Positions 53,069 to 61,742 of a stretch of 64,000 nucleotides of DNA are shown here, piece by piece. Under the pieces are notes generated by a model. That model ran no database searches, had not been told where the DNA came from, and worked only from the letters and a program-made list of their open reading frames with translations. This stretch comes from an uncultured Eubacteriales bacterium (GTDB taxonomy: Bacteria; Bacillota; Clostridia; Oscillospirales; Acutalibacteraceae), in the NCBI GenBank assembly GCA_934552855.1, contig CAKTEU010000005.1:21383-85382 (forward strand). The letters run 5' to 3'. Made by a program: the position numbers and the translations under genes. How positions within the stretch are numbered: the first letter of the stretch is position 1; every line of letters starts with the position of its first letter.

Positions 53069-53259
53069 AACTCAATCAACTCTTTCACGTTTTCAAAAAG
53101 GCCGCTTATTTCCGGAATAAGCATAAGTAAAACGATTATTATCCCCATGAGAGTTGTCAGCGTTGCATACTCGCTTTTTTCGGCTCTGGCAAGTATCTGG
53201 TTGAGTATCGACACAATTATTCCGATAGCCGCAATTTTAAAAATTAAATCAATCTTCAT
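53065..53259 (-). CDS. spoIIIAC: Stage III sporulation protein AC
   Basis: This 64-residue protein with two membrane spans (DLIFKIAAIGIIVSILNQIL and TLMGIIIVLLMLIPEI) is a close match to SpoIIIAC. I start it at ATG 53259, giving the family N-terminus MKIDLIFKIA; a GTG at 53271 is possible. Confidence 0.92.
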   Translation of the reverse strand: MKIDLIFKIAAIGIIVSILNQILARAEKSEYATLTTLMGIIIVLLMLIPEISGLFENVKELIEF

Positions 53260-53271
53260 TCTTTCCCACAC

Positions 53272-53775
53272 TCAAATCAATGTTATGAATATTATTCCTC
53301 CGATAAAAAGTCCCGAAAAAACACACAGCTTTGCATATTTTTTTCTTGCTCCCATTGCAGTGTTAAGCGACACTTCAAAACTTTTTTTGTAGAAATCAAG
53401 CATTTTTATGACTCCTTCTTTATCACAGGAAGAAAAAAGCGTTCCAAAATCCAAAAGCATTTCCTTTTCCTTTTTTAAAAGCGGCAGCGGTTTTTGCTCA
53501 ACACTTTGCTTCCAAGCCTTCGGAAAATCAATTCCGGCTTTAATTTTCTCGGCGCAAAGCGGAATAAAAAAAAGAACATTAGCCGAAGATTCTTTTGCCG
53601 CTTCTTCAATCAGCACGGGAAACGAAAGCGAATAATGTGAAATTTCAAGTTCCGTTTTTTCAAAAAACAAAAGCAAAGTTTCAAGTGTTTTTTCGTGCTT
53701 AAAAAGCCATTCAGCCGATATTATTCCAATCGCCGATATCGCAGCCCAAACCAAAATGCCGCCTGTAAATTTCAT
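53272..53775 (-). CDS. spoIIIAB: Stage III sporulation protein AB
   Basis: This 167-residue protein has one membrane span at each end and a GspF-like helical middle (LLFFEKTELEISHYSLSFPVLI). The ATG at 53775 follows GAGGAGAT. That site and the first 20 codons lie inside the spoIIIAA frame, an overlap of 65 nt. It belongs to the export-ATPase-like base of the channel. Confidence 0.91.
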   Translation of the reverse strand: MKFTGGILVWAAISAIGIISAEWLFKHEKTLETLLLFFEKTELEISHYSLSFPVLIEEAAKESSANVLFFIPLCAEKIKAGIDFPKAWKQSVEQKPLPLLKKEKEMLLDFGTLFSSCDKEGVIKMLDFYKKSFEVSLNTAMGARKKYAKLCVFSGLFIGGIIFITLI

Positions 53776-54712
53776 CTTTAATCTCCTCGGTTTCATATAT
53801 TCCGAATATTTTTCCTGGTTGTTTTGCCCCTTTGAGCAAAACAACGTTTTCAAAACAGCCGATATTCAAAAGTTTTTCAATTTGCTTTCGTTTTACAAGA
53901 TCGTTAAAGTCTGCGGCATGAACCGATGCAACAAAAATCACTCCGCTGTTTGCGCCTTGCTCAATTGCTGCAATTTCATCATCGGTTGAAATTTCATCGC
54001 AAGCAATAATTTGCGGTGCCATTGTTCTAAGTGCTGTTTGAATTGCGGCATTTTTCGGATATCCAGACAAAATATCGCTGTTTATCCCGACATCGTTGAG
54101 CGAAACACCGTTTTTCATTGCGGCAATTTCGCCGCGCTCGTCAATCACACATACTTTTTGACTTTCGGCATTGTCAAAGTCGGAAATCCGCCTTATGAGA
54201 TCACGAAGCACCGTTGTTTTTCCGCTTGAAGGCGGCCCGGCAATCAGCAAACCCGACACTCCGTTTTGAAAAAGACGACCGAATATTTCATCACAGCTGC
54301 CTTTGATTTCACGGGCTATTCTTATATTCAAAGACGAAATGTCTCTGACGCTTGTAAGAGTGCCCGATTCGGAGCAGACCGCCGTTCCGCAAATGCCGAC
54401 TCTGTGACCGCCGCTAAGAGTTATAAAACCGTTGACAATATTATTTTGATACGAATGAACGGAAAAATCGCAAAGCCGTCTGAACGAATCTTCAAGTTCT
54501 TCTTTTGAGCAAATCAAAGCGTTGGCTGTTTGCACGGTCAGTTTGCCGTTTTTTGTTATCATGAAGCTTTTTCCGCTCAAAGAAACAATAACGTACTTTT
54601 CAGCTCGAAGCGTAACTTCGGATGCGTTTTCTTTAATATTGCTTCCGGCGTTTTGCAAAGCTGTTTTAATTCTTTCGGCTACGAATGATATTGCCGAGTC
54701 AAAGCGTTCCAT
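53711..54712 (-). CDS. spoIIIAA: Stage III sporulation protein AA (ATPase)
   Basis: This 333-residue cytoplasmic ATPase of the secretion/GspE-like group has Walker A LIAGPPSSGKTTVLRDLIRRI, a Walker B-like IIACDEISTDDEIAAIEQG and GGHRVGICGTAV before them. It starts after AGGAGCGTG. It drives assembly or transport of the spoIIIA-IIQ channel. A CATACTAT sequence (minus strand, 54746-54753) resembles a sigma-E -10, which is the expected regulator; its -35 is unclear. Confidence 0.93.
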   Translation of the reverse strand: MERFDSAISFVAERIKTALQNAGSNIKENASEVTLRAEKYVIVSLSGKSFMITKNGKLTVQTANALICSKEELEDSFRRLCDFSVHSYQNNIVNGFITLSGGHRVGICGTAVCSESGTLTSVRDISSLNIRIAREIKGSCDEIFGRLFQNGVSGLLIAGPPSSGKTTVLRDLIRRISDFDNAESQKVCVIDERGEIAAMKNGVSLNDVGINSDILSGYPKNAAIQTALRTMAPQIIACDEISTDDEIAAIEQGANSGVIFVASVHAADFNDLVKRKQIEKLLNIGCFENVVLLKGAKQPGKIFGIYETEEIKDEIYRRHFGLGCDIGDWNNIG

Positions 54713-54802
54713 TTTTCACGCTCCTTGTCTTCTAAAGATTGGTAAATAGTATGTGTACAAGTCCACTCTTAGAACGGACAAGACCGAATTTTTATAAACT
54801 TC

Positions 54803-54831
54803 TTGAACTATTCAAAAAAATATAGTAATAT
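54803..54831 (+). promoter_or_regulatory. Promoter of the YfhO-type gene
   Basis: TTGAAC (54803-54808), a 17-bp spacer and TAATAT (54826-54831), about 35 nt before the start. Confidence 0.75.
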
Positions 54832-54864
54832 ATAGAGGTAAAACACTCGGAAAGAAGGCTAACA

Positions 54865-57852
54865 ATGAGTAAGAAAAAAAGCAGGTTCTTTTTTGACAAC
54901 CGTTATATTCTGATCTCCTTCGGCGCAACTGCCGGCTTGATGCTCATAGTCTATATTTGCACTCAGGTTTTCCCGTTTGGAGATAATACGGTTCTTCGAA
55001 TGGATCTTTATCACCAATACGGTCCGCTTTTCAGCGAATTATATGACAAAATTTTCAGCGGTTCGTCTCTCAATTATTCCTGGACAAGCGGTCTCGGAAG
55101 CTGCTTCCTCGGAAATTATTTTAACTATCTTTCAAGCCCCGTCGGAGCAGTTGTTGTTTTCTTCGGACATTCCCATGTTCCGGAAGCGATTGCGACAATG
55201 GTACTTATCAAAGCTGCGCTTTCTTCGGCAACATTCACCTATTATTTAAAGAAATCGCTTCACAGTCAGTCACCGGTTTCGGTTGCGTTCGGAATCTTAT
55301 ATTCTTTCTGCGCCTATATGCTTGCATATTACTGGAACGTCATGTGGCTTGACGCAATGGTTCTTCTTCCGCTCATTTTGCTCGGAATTGAAAGAATCCT
55401 TGACCACGGAAAGATTGGGCTTTATACGGTATCTCTTGCGCTTTCTCTTTTTTCAAATTATTATATGTCCTATATGCTTTGCATTTTCTCGGTCATATAC
55501 TTCTTCTATTACTGCATTATCAACCCGACCGGAAGCAAGGTAATCAGTGAAGAATACAGAAAAGCTCACCCCAAAAAGAAAAAGCTCAGAAACAGCAGGT
55601 TTTTCCACGGCGGCGTTCTTTTTGCCGCCGGTTCAATCCTTGCGGCCGGACTCATGGCTTTCACCCTCATTCCGACTTATAAAGTTCTTCAAAGCTGTTC
55701 TGCAACCTCCGGATCATTCCCTGAGGAGATTAAGACATATTTTACATTCTTTGACTTTTTTGCAAATCACTTCGGAAATCTTTCAACAACAATCCGAAGC
55801 AGCGGTGACGACGTTGTTCCCAACGTATACTGCGGTGTGCTCACAGTGATTCTTGCGGTTTTGTATTTCTTTACAAAGTCAATTTCAAAGAAAGAAAAGT
55901 TTGCAACGCTCGGGCTTCTCGGCCTTTTTTATGTTTCGTTCAACTTCAACTTCCTCAACTATGTTTGGCACGGTATGCATTTTCCGAACGACCTTCCGTA
56001 CCGTTTTTCGTTTATGTATTCCTTCATCCTTCTTGTAATGGCATACAAAACCTTCCTGCGCCTCAAAGAATTTTCTTCAAGGCAGATTGGTCTTGCCGGT
56101 GCGGCACTTGTTTTCTTTGTTTTTCTTGTTGAAGAAAACAAATCAAAAAATGTCGGCGACGGAACAATATATCTTACGCTTGTTTTTGCCGTTTTCTATG
56201 TGCTTTTAATGACAGTTTTCAAAGACAAACGTTATTTTGCCGGTTCGCTTGCAATACTTCTTTGCATCTGTGTTTGCAGTGAGGTTATTATTTGCGACAC
56301 GGGCTCTTTCCCAAATTCAATCACAAGGTCATCTTATGAAGGTGACTATGACGATTTCAGAGAGGTCAAAGATTACATTGACAAGAACGAAAAAGATCCG
56401 TTTTACAGAATGGAACTGACCTATCTCAGAACACGAATGGACAACTGCTGGTTCGGCTATAACGGTGCTTCCGTCTTTTCTTCAATGGCATATGAACGCC
56501 TTGCAAAACTTGAGGATCACCTCGGAATGATGAGCAACCGCATCAACAGCTATACTTATAATGCGCAAACACCGGTATACAACATGATGCATTCGCTCAA
56601 ATATATCGTTAACAACACAACACCGAATGTTCTTGAGAACAACAAGTTTTACAAGGATTATATGACAGGAAACAATTTCCATGCATATATCAACAATTAT
56701 TATCTTCCTCTTGCCTACTGCGTAAACAGCAGCATTGAAGATTGGAACCACGAAAAGGACATCACCAATCCCGACCCGTTCCAGGTTCAAAACGACTTTT
56801 TCAAAAAAGCCACAGGCGAAAAGAGCGATGTTTTCATCAGCGTTCCGTTTGAATATATTAATTATACAAACGTTGACCCGTTCACAGAAAGCCTTGAACA
56901 AGGCGACTTCCGCTATAGCAAGAGTGAAAAAGACACCGACGCTTCGGCAACGTTCCGCTTTACAACAAGCGAATCCGGAAACTATTATGTTTACTATTGG
57001 GTTGAAGGCGCAGATTCAAAAGACGTGACAATCACCGACCAAATCGGAACAATCACCCATTCGGCAAATCAGGACAGCCTTCTTGATATCGGAACACTTG
57101 ACAAGGATCAAACCGTTTCGGTCAATATTCCGTTTGAAAAGGATAGCGGCGGACTTAAGCTTTATGTTTACAGAATCGACAACAAAGTTTTTGAAAACGG
57201 ATATAACAAACTTTCAAAGAATATTATGACAATCGACTCGTTTGAAGACTCCTCTTTAAGCGGAACGTTCACGGCACCGTCAAACTGCATTCTTTACACC
57301 TCAATTCCGTTTGACGAAGGTTGGACCGTTACTCTTGACGGAGAAAAAGTTTCTGAAAGCGACATTGTTAAAATCGGCGACGCACTAATCGGAGTCAAGG
57401 TAAAAAAGGGCGACCACAAAATTGCTTTCAATTTTGAGCCTACAGGTCTTAAAACGGGTATCCTTATTTCCGCAGTCTTTGCCGTAATCGCTCTTTTGGC
57501 TATCATTATTCATCTGCTCAAAAAGATGCTTTCCAAAAAACCTTCAAAGAAACCGGTATATTCGCCCGTTGACAACAGCGTTGATTACTCGATTTACTAC
57601 GGTGAAGGCGTTGACGATGAAGCACCGGAAGAAAAACCGATTCCCGATGAAGCGGTTCCGGTTGAAAAAATCGAGCTTTCCTCGCTTGCCGCTCCGCAGC
57701 CGAAAAGTGACGGACCGGTTAAAGAAATCTTCTCACCGGACAACTATAAAAGAGATGTTCACAAGGAAATTTTTGCTCCGGCAGAAAAACCGACTCCGAT
57801 TGAATCGGTAACCGAAAAGGAATGGAAAGAGATTTTCGGCGAAAGAAAGTAA
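54865..57852 (+). CDS. YfhO family polytopic membrane protein
   Basis: This 995-residue protein starts after AGAAGG. About 13 membrane spans occupy residues 10-480 and one more lies at ~875. The early motif DLYHQYGPLFSELYDKI and LPLILLGIERIL are typical of YfhO, a GT-C-fold family linked in other Firmicutes to glycosylation of lipoteichoic acid. A large extracellular beta-rich domain (~500-860) follows. The last ~90 residues are a cytoplasmic Pro/Glu/Lys-rich tail. The sugar and acceptor are unknown. Confidence 0.87.
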   Translation: MSKKKSRFFFDNRYILISFGATAGLMLIVYICTQVFPFGDNTVLRMDLYHQYGPLFSELYDKIFSGSSLNYSWTSGLGSCFLGNYFNYLSSPVGAVVVFFGHSHVPEAIATMVLIKAALSSATFTYYLKKSLHSQSPVSVAFGILYSFCAYMLAYYWNVMWLDAMVLLPLILLGIERILDHGKIGLYTVSLALSLFSNYYMSYMLCIFSVIYFFYYCIINPTGSKVISEEYRKAHPKKKKLRNSRFFHGGVLFAAGSILAAGLMAFTLIPTYKVLQSCSATSGSFPEEIKTYFTFFDFFANHFGNLSTTIRSSGDDVVPNVYCGVLTVILAVLYFFTKSISKKEKFATLGLLGLFYVSFNFNFLNYVWHGMHFPNDLPYRFSFMYSFILLVMAYKTFLRLKEFSSRQIGLAGAALVFFVFLVEENKSKNVGDGTIYLTLVFAVFYVLLMTVFKDKRYFAGSLAILLCICVCSEVIICDTGSFPNSITRSSYEGDYDDFREVKDYIDKNEKDPFYRMELTYLRTRMDNCWFGYNGASVFSSMAYERLAKLEDHLGMMSNRINSYTYNAQTPVYNMMHSLKYIVNNTTPNVLENNKFYKDYMTGNNFHAYINNYYLPLAYCVNSSIEDWNHEKDITNPDPFQVQNDFFKKATGEKSDVFISVPFEYINYTNVDPFTESLEQGDFRYSKSEKDTDASATFRFTTSESGNYYVYYWVEGADSKDVTITDQIGTITHSANQDSLLDIGTLDKDQTVSVNIPFEKDSGGLKLYVYRIDNKVFENGYNKLSKNIMTIDSFEDSSLSGTFTAPSNCILYTSIPFDEGWTVTLDGEKVSESDIVKIGDALIGVKVKKGDHKIAFNFEPTGLKTGILISAVFAVIALLAIIIHLLKKMLSKKPSKKPVYSPVDNSVDYSIYYGEGVDDEAPEEKPIPDEAVPVEKIELSSLAAPQPKSDGPVKEIFSPDNYKRDVHKEIFAPAEKPTPIESVTEKEWKEIFGERK

Positions 57853-57863
57853 TTGATATTTGA

Positions 57864-57904
57864 TAAAACGCTCCGCCGAATCAAACGACGGAGCGTTTTA
57901 AAAT
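57864..57904 (+). terminator. Terminator after the YfhO-type gene
   Basis: AAAACGCTCCG and CGGAGCGTTTT form an 11-bp stem with a short T-tail. It stands 13 nt before the next start codon, so the phosphatase may depend on read-through. Confidence 0.85.
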
Positions 57905-57916
57905 TGAGGTGACAAA

Positions 57917-58630
57917 ATGGAACTTATTATAATACGCCACGGTGATCCGAACTATGCAATAGATTCGCTGACAAAAAAGGGAAAAAGAGAAGCCTTTCTC
58001 CTTTCCGAGCGGATTAAAAAAATCAATCCGGATTTTGTTTACTGTTCGCCGCTCGGCCGTGCAAAAAAGACCGCTAAAATCGGAACAAGGCTTATCAACA
58101 AAAAGATTACCGTCCTTCCGTGGCTTCGTGAATTTGACGGCAAAATCGGCTCCGGGCAAAGCAAAAGCATATGCTGGGACAGACTTCCGTCGGACTGGAC
58201 AAAGGTTGACGAGCTTTACACGACCGACTGGATAAACGCCGAAAAGTATAAAGAAGGCAACGTCAAAAGCGAATACGAAAAAGTATGCCACGGCATTGAC
58301 GAACTTTTGAAAAAACACGGTTATGAACACATGGGGCGGCTTTACAACGTGAACGAGCCGAACCACGACACAATTGTTTTGTTCTGTCATTTCGGCGTTG
58401 AATGCGTCATTTTAAGCCATATCCTTTCGGTGAGTCCCATGCCGCTTTGGCACAATTTTGCCGCACTTCCGACTTCGGTCACAACGCTTGTTACCGAGGA
58501 AAGAAAAAAAGGAACGGCGGTTTTCAGGATTCTCGGTTTCGGAGATGTCAGTCATCTTTACAAAGGAAACGAAGAACCTTCGTTTGCCTGCCGCTTTTGT
58601 GAGTGTTATGATGACAATACACGCCACTGA
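57917..58630 (+). CDS. Histidine phosphatase superfamily protein
   Basis: This 237-residue protein starts after GAGGTGA. MELIIIRHGDPNY holds the catalytic RHG, SPLGRAKKTAK follows, and the second His is in VLFCHFGVECVIL. These define the phosphoglycerate-mutase-like histidine phosphatases. The substrate is not predictable. The family members closest in style act on small phosphoesters. Confidence 0.88.
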   Translation: MELIIIRHGDPNYAIDSLTKKGKREAFLLSERIKKINPDFVYCSPLGRAKKTAKIGTRLINKKITVLPWLREFDGKIGSGQSKSICWDRLPSDWTKVDELYTTDWINAEKYKEGNVKSEYEKVCHGIDELLKKHGYEHMGRLYNVNEPNHDTIVLFCHFGVECVILSHILSVSPMPLWHNFAALPTSVTTLVTEERKKGTAVFRILGFGDVSHLYKGNEEPSFACRFCECYDDNTRH

Positions 58631-58676
58631 TTTTTGTTGAATACTGACGAAAACGCACCGTTCGGCTGAAAAAAGA

Positions 58677-58705
58677 TTGACATTAAAAGATCAAAAGAAT
58701 ATAAT
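58677..58705 (+). promoter_or_regulatory. Consensus sigma-A promoter of the enoate-reductase-like gene
   Basis: TTGACA (58677-58682), a 17-bp spacer and TATAAT (58700-58705) match the consensus exactly, so expression should be strong. The leader is about 40 nt. Confidence 0.92.
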
Positions 58706-58750
58706 TAACTGAACGTTTAAAATACGTAAAACCAGAGAGGAGAAAATCCA

Positions 58751-60805
58751 ATGAACTCAGAATACTCGGCACTTTTTACTCCTTGGAAAATTGGTAACGT
58801 TGAAATCAAAAACAGAATCGTTCTTTGCCCAATGGGCGGAACTTCGCTTTTTGGTTGGATGGAACCGAACCACTTTGACAAGGAATCGGCAAAATTCTTT
58901 CTTGAAAGAGCAAAAAATAATGTTGGTCTTATAATCCCCGGCATTGCACCGCTCAAGGATACCATCGGAAACCGCTGGCTTTATCAGAACAAAAAAATGT
59001 TCAAAGACCTCAAGGTTTTCATGGATGAAATCCACAAGACCGGAGCAAAGCTTTTTGTTCAGCTCACCGCAGGTTTCGGTCGTTCGTTTGCAATCACGGA
59101 CCCGCTTGCAAAGCTTTATAATACGCCCCTTCGCACACTCATGAAGCCGGTTCTTGACCTTGGCTATCTTTGCGCAAGTCCGAGCGAACTTCCGTCACGC
59201 TGGGCAGAAGATGTTACCTGCCGTGCACTTTCAAAAAAAGAGATTGACGAAATGGTTGAAGCTTTTGCAAAAACCGCCGCTCTTTGCAAAGAAGCAGGCG
59301 TTGACGGCGTTGAGATTCATGCCGTTCATGAAGGCTACCTCATTGACCAGTTCACAATGAAATACACAAACAAGCGTACCGACGAATACGGCGGTTCGTT
59401 TGAAAACCGCTATCGTTTCCCTGTTGAAATTGTTAAGCGTGTTAAAGCCGTTTGCGGAAAAGATTATCCCGTTTCACTTCGCTATTCCGTTCTTTCAAAG
59501 ACCAAAGACTTCTGCTACGGTGCTCTTCCGGGAGAAGAGGGCTACACCGAAGTTGGTCGTGACATGGAAGAAAGCGAAAAAGCCGCAAAGTATCTTCAGG
59601 ACGCAGGATACGATATGCTCAACGCCGACAACGGTACATACGATGCTTGGTACTGGGCTCATCCGCCGGCGTATATGCCGCAAAACTGCAACCTTGACGA
59701 CGTTGCACATATCCGCAAGTTCGTTGACATTCCCGTTGTTTGCGCCGGAAGAATGGAACCTGACATTGCCGCAAAAGCAATTGAGGAAGGTAAAATTGAC
59801 GCAATGGGCGTTGCACGTCAGTTCCTTGCCGACCCGGCATGGATCACAAAACTCATGAGCGGAAAGCTTGAAGATATCCTTCCCTGCATCTGCTGCCACA
59901 ACGGCTGCTTCAACATGGCTCACTATAAGGGTCACGCAAACGATCAGGATTTCAGCGATTCTTCACACATGGCTCGCTGCGCTCTCAACCCGCAGACAAT
60001 GCAGAGCAAAAAATACAAGATTGTCAAAGCCGCAAAAGCTAAGAACATTGCGGTTATCGGCGGCGGCATCGGCGGCATGGAAGCAGCAAGAGTTCTTGCT
60101 CTTCGCGGCCACAAAGTTACAATTTATGAAAAGAGCAACAAGCTCGGCGGTATTTTCATCGCTGCAGCCGCTCCGTCATACAAAGAAAAAGACAGAGACC
60201 TCATTGAATGGTATAAACGTGAAATTTCAAAGCTTCCTATTACCGTTAAGCTCAATACCGAAGTTAAGGATGTAAATTCGCTCGGTGCAGACGAAATTAT
60301 TGTTGCAACCGGTTCAAAGGCAAGAAAAATTCCCGTTAAGGGTGCAGAACTTGCAATGGACGCAACGGAATTCCTTCTTGGCGAAAAGACTGTCGGCGAA
60401 AAAGTTGTTATCGTCGGCGGCGGACTCACCGGCTGCGAAATTGCATATGACCTTTATCTCCATGGAAAGAAGCCGGTTATTGTTGAAATGAAGGATGACC
60501 TTATTGCAGTTAAGGGTGTTTGCCTTGCAAACTCAAGCTTCCTTCGTGACTTCTTCAAGACCAACAAAGTTCCCGTTCACCTTGAAACAAAGCTTGGCGA
60601 AGTTCTTCCGGATGGCATTATGGCTATCGACAAAAACGGCAAGAGCTTCAAGATTGAAGCTGACAGCGTAATCCTTTCTGTCGGCTATATTCCGACTCCG
60701 CTTGCAGTTGAAGGAAAGAACGTTCATGTCATCGGCGACGCTGATAAAATCGGCAATCTTCGCACGGTTATCTGGGGTGCTTGGGACGTTGCAATGAAGC
60801 TTTGA
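58751..60805 (+). CDS. 2-enoate reductase / 2,4-dienoyl-CoA reductase-like flavoprotein
   Basis: This 684-residue protein starts after AGAGGAG. Residues ~5-370 form an Old Yellow Enzyme TIM barrel with FMN (FTPWKIGNVEIKNRIVLCPM, GVEIHAVHEGYLIDQF). A cysteine cluster CICCHNGC with a late MARC suits a 4Fe-4S centre. Residues ~430-684 form FAD/NAD(P) Rossmann domains (AVIGGGIGGMEAARVLALRG; VIVGGGLTGCEIAYDLYL). This FMN/4Fe-4S/FAD layout is that of enoate and dienoyl-CoA reductases and bile-acid BaiCD-type enzymes of anaerobes. The last cysteine lies ~23 residues after the third, about twice the usual gap. Confidence 0.88.
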   Translation: MNSEYSALFTPWKIGNVEIKNRIVLCPMGGTSLFGWMEPNHFDKESAKFFLERAKNNVGLIIPGIAPLKDTIGNRWLYQNKKMFKDLKVFMDEIHKTGAKLFVQLTAGFGRSFAITDPLAKLYNTPLRTLMKPVLDLGYLCASPSELPSRWAEDVTCRALSKKEIDEMVEAFAKTAALCKEAGVDGVEIHAVHEGYLIDQFTMKYTNKRTDEYGGSFENRYRFPVEIVKRVKAVCGKDYPVSLRYSVLSKTKDFCYGALPGEEGYTEVGRDMEESEKAAKYLQDAGYDMLNADNGTYDAWYWAHPPAYMPQNCNLDDVAHIRKFVDIPVVCAGRMEPDIAAKAIEEGKIDAMGVARQFLADPAWITKLMSGKLEDILPCICCHNGCFNMAHYKGHANDQDFSDSSHMARCALNPQTMQSKKYKIVKAAKAKNIAVIGGGIGGMEAARVLALRGHKVTIYEKSNKLGGIFIAAAAPSYKEKDRDLIEWYKREISKLPITVKLNTEVKDVNSLGADEIIVATGSKARKIPVKGAELAMDATEFLLGEKTVGEKVVIVGGGLTGCEIAYDLYLHGKKPVIVEMKDDLIAVKGVCLANSSFLRDFFKTNKVPVHLETKLGEVLPDGIMAIDKNGKSFKIEADSVILSVGYIPTPLAVEGKNVHVIGDADKIGNLRTVIWGAWDVAMKL

Positions 60806-60812
60806 TTTTTCA

Positions 60813-61505
60813 ATGGAAACTTTTAATGAAAAAGCTTTAAGGCTGCTTTTTGAAAACCGGGACGAAAAGTTTCAAAAGTTCAACAGCAAACTGATTCCCG
60901 AAATTGACCCGAGCTTTGTTATCGGAGTCAGAGTTCCGAAAATCAGAGAAATTGCAAAAGAGCTTTTTTGTGAGGGTGGATATGAGGAGTTTTTCGCTTC
61001 CCTTCCGCATAAATATCACGAAGAGAACCTCCTTCATGCAATGATAATTGAGCTTTTCAAAGACTTTGAAAAAGCTGTTGAAGAAACGGAGCACTTTTTG
61101 CCCTATATTAATAACTGGGCGGTTTGCGACTGCTTTTCGCCGAAGTGCTTTAAAAAGCACAAGCAAGAACTGCTTGAAAAAATCCATGTTTGGCTCAAAG
61201 CCGAAGACATCTATACCGTTCGCTTTGCAATGAAAATGCTTATGACATATTTTCTTGACAGCGACTTTAAAGAGGAATATCTTGAATTGGTTTACGGCGT
61301 TCAAAGCGATGAGTACTATATCAAGATGATGCAGGCTTGGTTTTTTGCAACGGCACTTACAAAGCAATATGAATGTGCTGTTCAAATTTTTGAAAAACAC
61401 GTTCTTCCCGTTTGGGTGCACAACAAAACCATTCAAAAAGCAATTGAAAGTTTTCGTGTTACCGATGAGCACAAAGCTTATCTTCGAACACTGAAAAGAA
61501 AATAA
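60813..61505 (+). CDS. AlkD-like DNA alkylation repair protein
   Basis: This 230-residue helical (HEAT-like repeat) protein has GVRVPKIREIAKEL and NNWAVCDCFSPK, motifs of the DNA alkylation repair (AlkD-like) family; AlkD excises N3/N7-alkylpurines. Whether this branch is an active glycosylase is not certain. It starts 8 nt after the reductase stop with no ribosome site, so it likely depends on coupling to that gene. Confidence 0.87.
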   Translation: METFNEKALRLLFENRDEKFQKFNSKLIPEIDPSFVIGVRVPKIREIAKELFCEGGYEEFFASLPHKYHEENLLHAMIIELFKDFEKAVEETEHFLPYINNWAVCDCFSPKCFKKHKQELLEKIHVWLKAEDIYTVRFAMKMLMTYFLDSDFKEEYLELVYGVQSDEYYIKMMQAWFFATALTKQYECAVQIFEKHVLPVWVHNKTIQKAIESFRVTDEHKAYLRTLKRK

Positions 61506-61512
61506 CGCTTTT

Positions 61513-61545
61513 AAAGCCGCTGTGTTTTTCACGGCGGCTTTGATT
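61513..61545 (+). terminator. Terminator after the AlkD-like gene
   Basis: AAAGCCGC-TGTG and CACG-GCGGCTTT pair into a stem just after the stop codon, with a short T-rich tail (TTTGATTATTT). Confidence 0.8.
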
Positions 61546-61583
61546 ATTTATGTTTGTAAACCAACATTTTGTGCTTATTTGTA

Positions 61584-61612
61584 TTGACTTTTCCAGGGAA
61601 AAGTTGTAAAAT
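61584..61612 (+). promoter_or_regulatory. Promoter of the lipase-like gene with an operator in the spacer
   Basis: TTGACT (61584-61589), a 17-bp spacer and TAAAAT (61607-61612). A perfect palindrome ACTTTTCC-AG-GGAAAAGT (61587-61604) fills the spacer. Confidence 0.75.
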
Positions 61613-61631
61613 ACGCCTTGTAGACATTTGT

Positions 61632-61722
61632 ATACTTTGATTACATAGTATCAGTATTTTGTATAGTTCAAAGTATGCAAAAAAAGAAAAGATTTTGTCT
61701 GTCCGCTCAAGTGCCGACAGAC
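61632..61722 (+). promoter_or_regulatory. Structured leader of the lipase-like gene
   Basis: ATACTTTGA (61632-61640) and TCAAAGTAT (61668-61676) are perfect complements. A second hairpin, GTCTGTC/GACAGAC, spans 61697-61722. The ribosome site GGGG follows at ~61730. I recognise no riboswitch class. Confidence 0.5.
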
Positions 61723-61742
61723 GCAGAATGGGGTAAAAAGAA

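Noticed and set aside
57881..58390. A 169-aa minus-strand frame opposite the histidine phosphatase
   Set aside because: It is the antisense shadow of a well-supported gene with a ribosome site and catalytic motifs on the plus strand.
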